DNA of 5,928 nucleotides from Oscillibacter sp. (GTDB lineage Bacteria; Bacillota; Clostridia; Oscillospirales; Oscillospiraceae), in the NCBI GenBank assembly GCA_009773995.1, contig VSMY01000140.1, forward strand, positions 1-5,928, in the 5' to 3' direction. The notes below the pieces were generated by a model. It saw only the letters and a list, made by a program, of their open reading frames with translations, had not been told where the DNA came from and made no database searches. The number at the start of each line of letters is the position of its first letter. Position 1 is the first letter of the stretch. A program made the position numbers and the translations under genes. Below are positions 4,694 through 5,928 of this stretch, in pieces.

Positions 4694-5928
4694 GCAAAAG
4701 TAAAAGAAAAACGCACGGTAAAGGGCAAATTAAAGGAAAAAGTCAAGGCCGCGCCGAAGGAGCTTGTCCGCCGTGGGCTGGATGATGGTACGGAACGCCT
4801 GCGTGGCCAGCTCCGGGAGACCGCCCAGCGGGGGCAGGCCAGCGACTACGGCGGCGACCAGATCGAGGACACCGCCGCCTGTGGGGCATATCAGGCACGG
4901 CGCGGGGTGGAGTCTCTGCTGAAGAAGAAAAAGTCTGCCAGAGGCCAGGAGCAGGACGGGGAGCCGCGCACCGCTACGGACCCGTCCATGCAGGAGCCTC
5001 CGGCAGATCCACCACCGCCAAAGGCCCCGGCAGAGCGGCCCTCGCCCCATGAGTCGACTCCACGGGAGCAGCCCCGGATCAAGACGCGGGAAGCTGTTTC
5101 CACCAGGGAGGGCGGCGACATTGGGCCGTCTGAGAGCGGCAGGGCTGGTCCATCCCCTGGGGAGCAGATGAAGCGGTCATGGATCAAAACCAGGGAGTCC
5201 GCTGTTCACAATCCCCGCCCGGATACACCGTCTGCGCAACAGGCCGGATCGGAGCTTCCCCAGGTTAGGACGAGGGAGACTGCTGTCTATGATATTCCTG
5301 CGGATGCGGGATCGCCCCCGCAGGTGAGATCGGAGCCGCCGAAGGTCAAGACAAGGGATGCTGTTACCGGCGTCCCTTCTGGTGACAGCACACCTCTGGC
5401 CCCAGATCGTAGGTCAGAGCCGCCTGATCGCCTGTCTATCAAGACAAAGGACGCCTGCATCCAGGGCCAGCCCGTATCCGTGCCAGAGCAACCGACCCAG
5501 ACGTTTGTGCAGGGCAGGCAGGAGTTTGTGTGGGAGCATGGCCGGACCGCTGCCATGAAGCAGGCGGAGGCTCAGCGGATGGGGAACAGCACTGCTCCCC
5601 AGGCCAGAAATGGCGGGGACGCTGCCTCTCCCGCTCCAGCGCAGCAGGGATGTGCTGGCGTGCGGAGCAGCTACGCCCCAGCCCAGGCTGTGCGCAGGCC
5701 GCCTAGTCCGGGAGGATCGGACACCCAGCCTATGCAGGAGGGCGGACAGGCGGTCATCAAAACGGCCCGTTCTGGGAGAAAGACCACGGAGCGCACCACC
5801 CGTCAGACCATCAAGACGGCAGAGCGCTCCTCCAGAAAGGCCATCAAAACTACCCAGCGGACGGCGAAAACTGCCCAGCAGACGGTCAAGACCGCCCAGA
5901 GATCCGCCCAGGCCACCGTAAAGGCCAC
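4691..5928 (+). CDS. CD1108-family mobile element protein, N-terminal part, runs off the window
   Basis: The frame is open for 412 codons from ATC 4691 to the last base, with no stop. The N-terminus is a charged helical region (IAKVKEKRTVKGKLKEKVKA, then LVRRGLDDGTERLRGQLRET), with YGGDQIEDTAACGAYQARRG near residues 56-72. A long Pro/Arg-rich, probably disordered segment follows, with five [IV][KR]T[KR][DE] repeats. Next comes FVQGRQEFVWEHGRTAAMKQ (about 275-294), and finally a Lys/Thr/Ala-rich repeat helix reaching the window end. I recognise this layout as the N-terminal part of CD1108-type proteins, which sit after VirB4 in these elements. Family members usually continue into a membrane helix and a larger C-terminal domain, but neither is visible here. 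The first ordinary start codons (GTG 4907, ATG 4988) lack Shine-Dalgarnos and would discard the conserved N-terminus. A one-base frameshift at the start is possible. Confidence 0.75.
   Translation, partial: MAKVKEKRTVKGKLKEKVKAAPKELVRRGLDDGTERLRGQLRETAQRGQASDYGGDQIEDTAACGAYQARRGVESLLKKKKSARGQEQDGEPRTATDPSMQEPPADPPPPKAPAERPSPHESTPREQPRIKTREAVSTREGGDIGPSESGRAGPSPGEQMKRSWIKTRESAVHNPRPDTPSAQQAGSELPQVRTRETAVYDIPADAGSPPQVRSEPPKVKTRDAVTGVPSGDSTPLAPDRRSEPPDRLSIKTKDACIQGQPVSVPEQPTQTFVQGRQEFVWEHGRTAAMKQAEAQRMGNSTAPQARNGGDAASPAPAQQGCAGVRSSYAPAQAVRRPPSPGGSDTQPMQEGGQAVIKTARSGRKTTERTTRQTIKTAERSSRKAIKTTQRTAKTAQQTVKTAQRSAQATVKA
5078..5452 (+). repeat. five degenerate IKTRE-type protein repeats
   Basis: Within the CD1108-like frame the motif [IV][KR]T[KR][DE] occurs at 5078 (IKTRE), 5183 (IKTRE), 5264 (VRTRE), 5345 (VKTRD) and 5438 (IKTKD). 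The spacings are 35, 27, 27 and 31 residues. Copies three to five are preceded by SE-P-rich linkers, and several are followed by Ala-Val. Codons differ between copies, so the repeat is visible mainly in the protein and looks old. Confidence 0.7.
5756..5928 (+). repeat. Lys-Thr-Ala helical repeats with 7/11-residue spacing
   Basis: x-K-T-[A/T] units begin at 5756 (IKTA), 5777 (RKTT), 5810 (IKTA), 5843 (IKTT), 5864 (AKTA) and 5885 (VKTA), with a related VKA at 5918. The steps are 7, 11, 11, 7, 7 and 11 residues. Such mixed 7/11 spacing is expected of an amphipathic helix or coiled coil. The array is strongly basic and continues past the window end. Confidence 0.7.

Noticed and set aside
4684..4785. 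33-codon frame starting at ATG 4684
   Set aside because: The ATG is only 2 nt from GGAGG and the product has no recognisable features. It matters only as a possible frameshifted start of the CD1108-like gene.
5610..5921. 103-codon plus-strand frame near the window end
   Set aside because: It is an out-of-frame reading of the CD1108-like gene, Arg/Pro/Ser-rich, with no ribosome site.

Overview
The window is a segment of the conjugation (type IV secretion) operon of an integrative and conjugative element, of the kind widespread in GC-rich gut Clostridia (Oscillospiraceae/Lachnospiraceae). This rests on the gene order VirB6/TrbL-like, PrgI-like, VirB4-like, CD1108-like, which is the order I recall from the C. 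difficile 630 CTn-type elements. It also rests on strong Gram-positive Shine-Dalgarno sequences and on the protein sequences themselves. The host species cannot be fixed from this window. No integrase, relaxase, attachment site, RNA gene or CRISPR array is visible.

Layout: (1) Bases 1-803 hold the 3' part of a polytopic VirB6/TrbL-like channel protein; its start lies outside the window. (2) Bases 807-1142, on the minus strand, hold a small three-helix membrane protein that converges on the VirB6-like gene with only 3 bp between the stop codons. (3) Bases 1143-1238 form a divergent intergenic region with a minus-strand promoter candidate and a GC-rich dyad over its -35 box. (4) Bases 1239-1937 encode an unrecognised soluble 232-residue protein. 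(5) Bases 1950-2303 encode a PrgI-like two-helix membrane protein, overlapping by 8 bp (6) the VirB4-like ATPase at 2296-4629. (7) A strong hairpin without a U-tract lies at 4635-4672. (8) From about 4691 to the window end runs a long open frame with no stop, the N-terminal part of a CD1108-family mobile element protein. It is Lys/Arg/Pro-rich, carries two tandem-repeat regions and has no AUG/GUG/UUG start next to its Shine-Dalgarno.

How they work together: the VirB6-like and PrgI-like proteins should form the membrane part of the mating channel, the VirB4-like ATPase should power it, and the CD1108-like protein is probably a large envelope component of the same apparatus. The two genes at 807-1937 look like an accessory pair set into the conserved operon between the VirB6-like and PrgI-like genes. 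The minus-strand member has its own promoter candidate and sits next to the VirB6-like gene, so it is worth testing as an exclusion or regulatory factor; that role is only inferred.

The core is a known type of system. The less ordinary points are the antisense membrane-protein gene, the unrecognised 232-residue protein, the run of three non-AUG starts (the last apparently AUC, or else a frameshift), the intercistronic hairpin, and the 7/11-residue repeat array.
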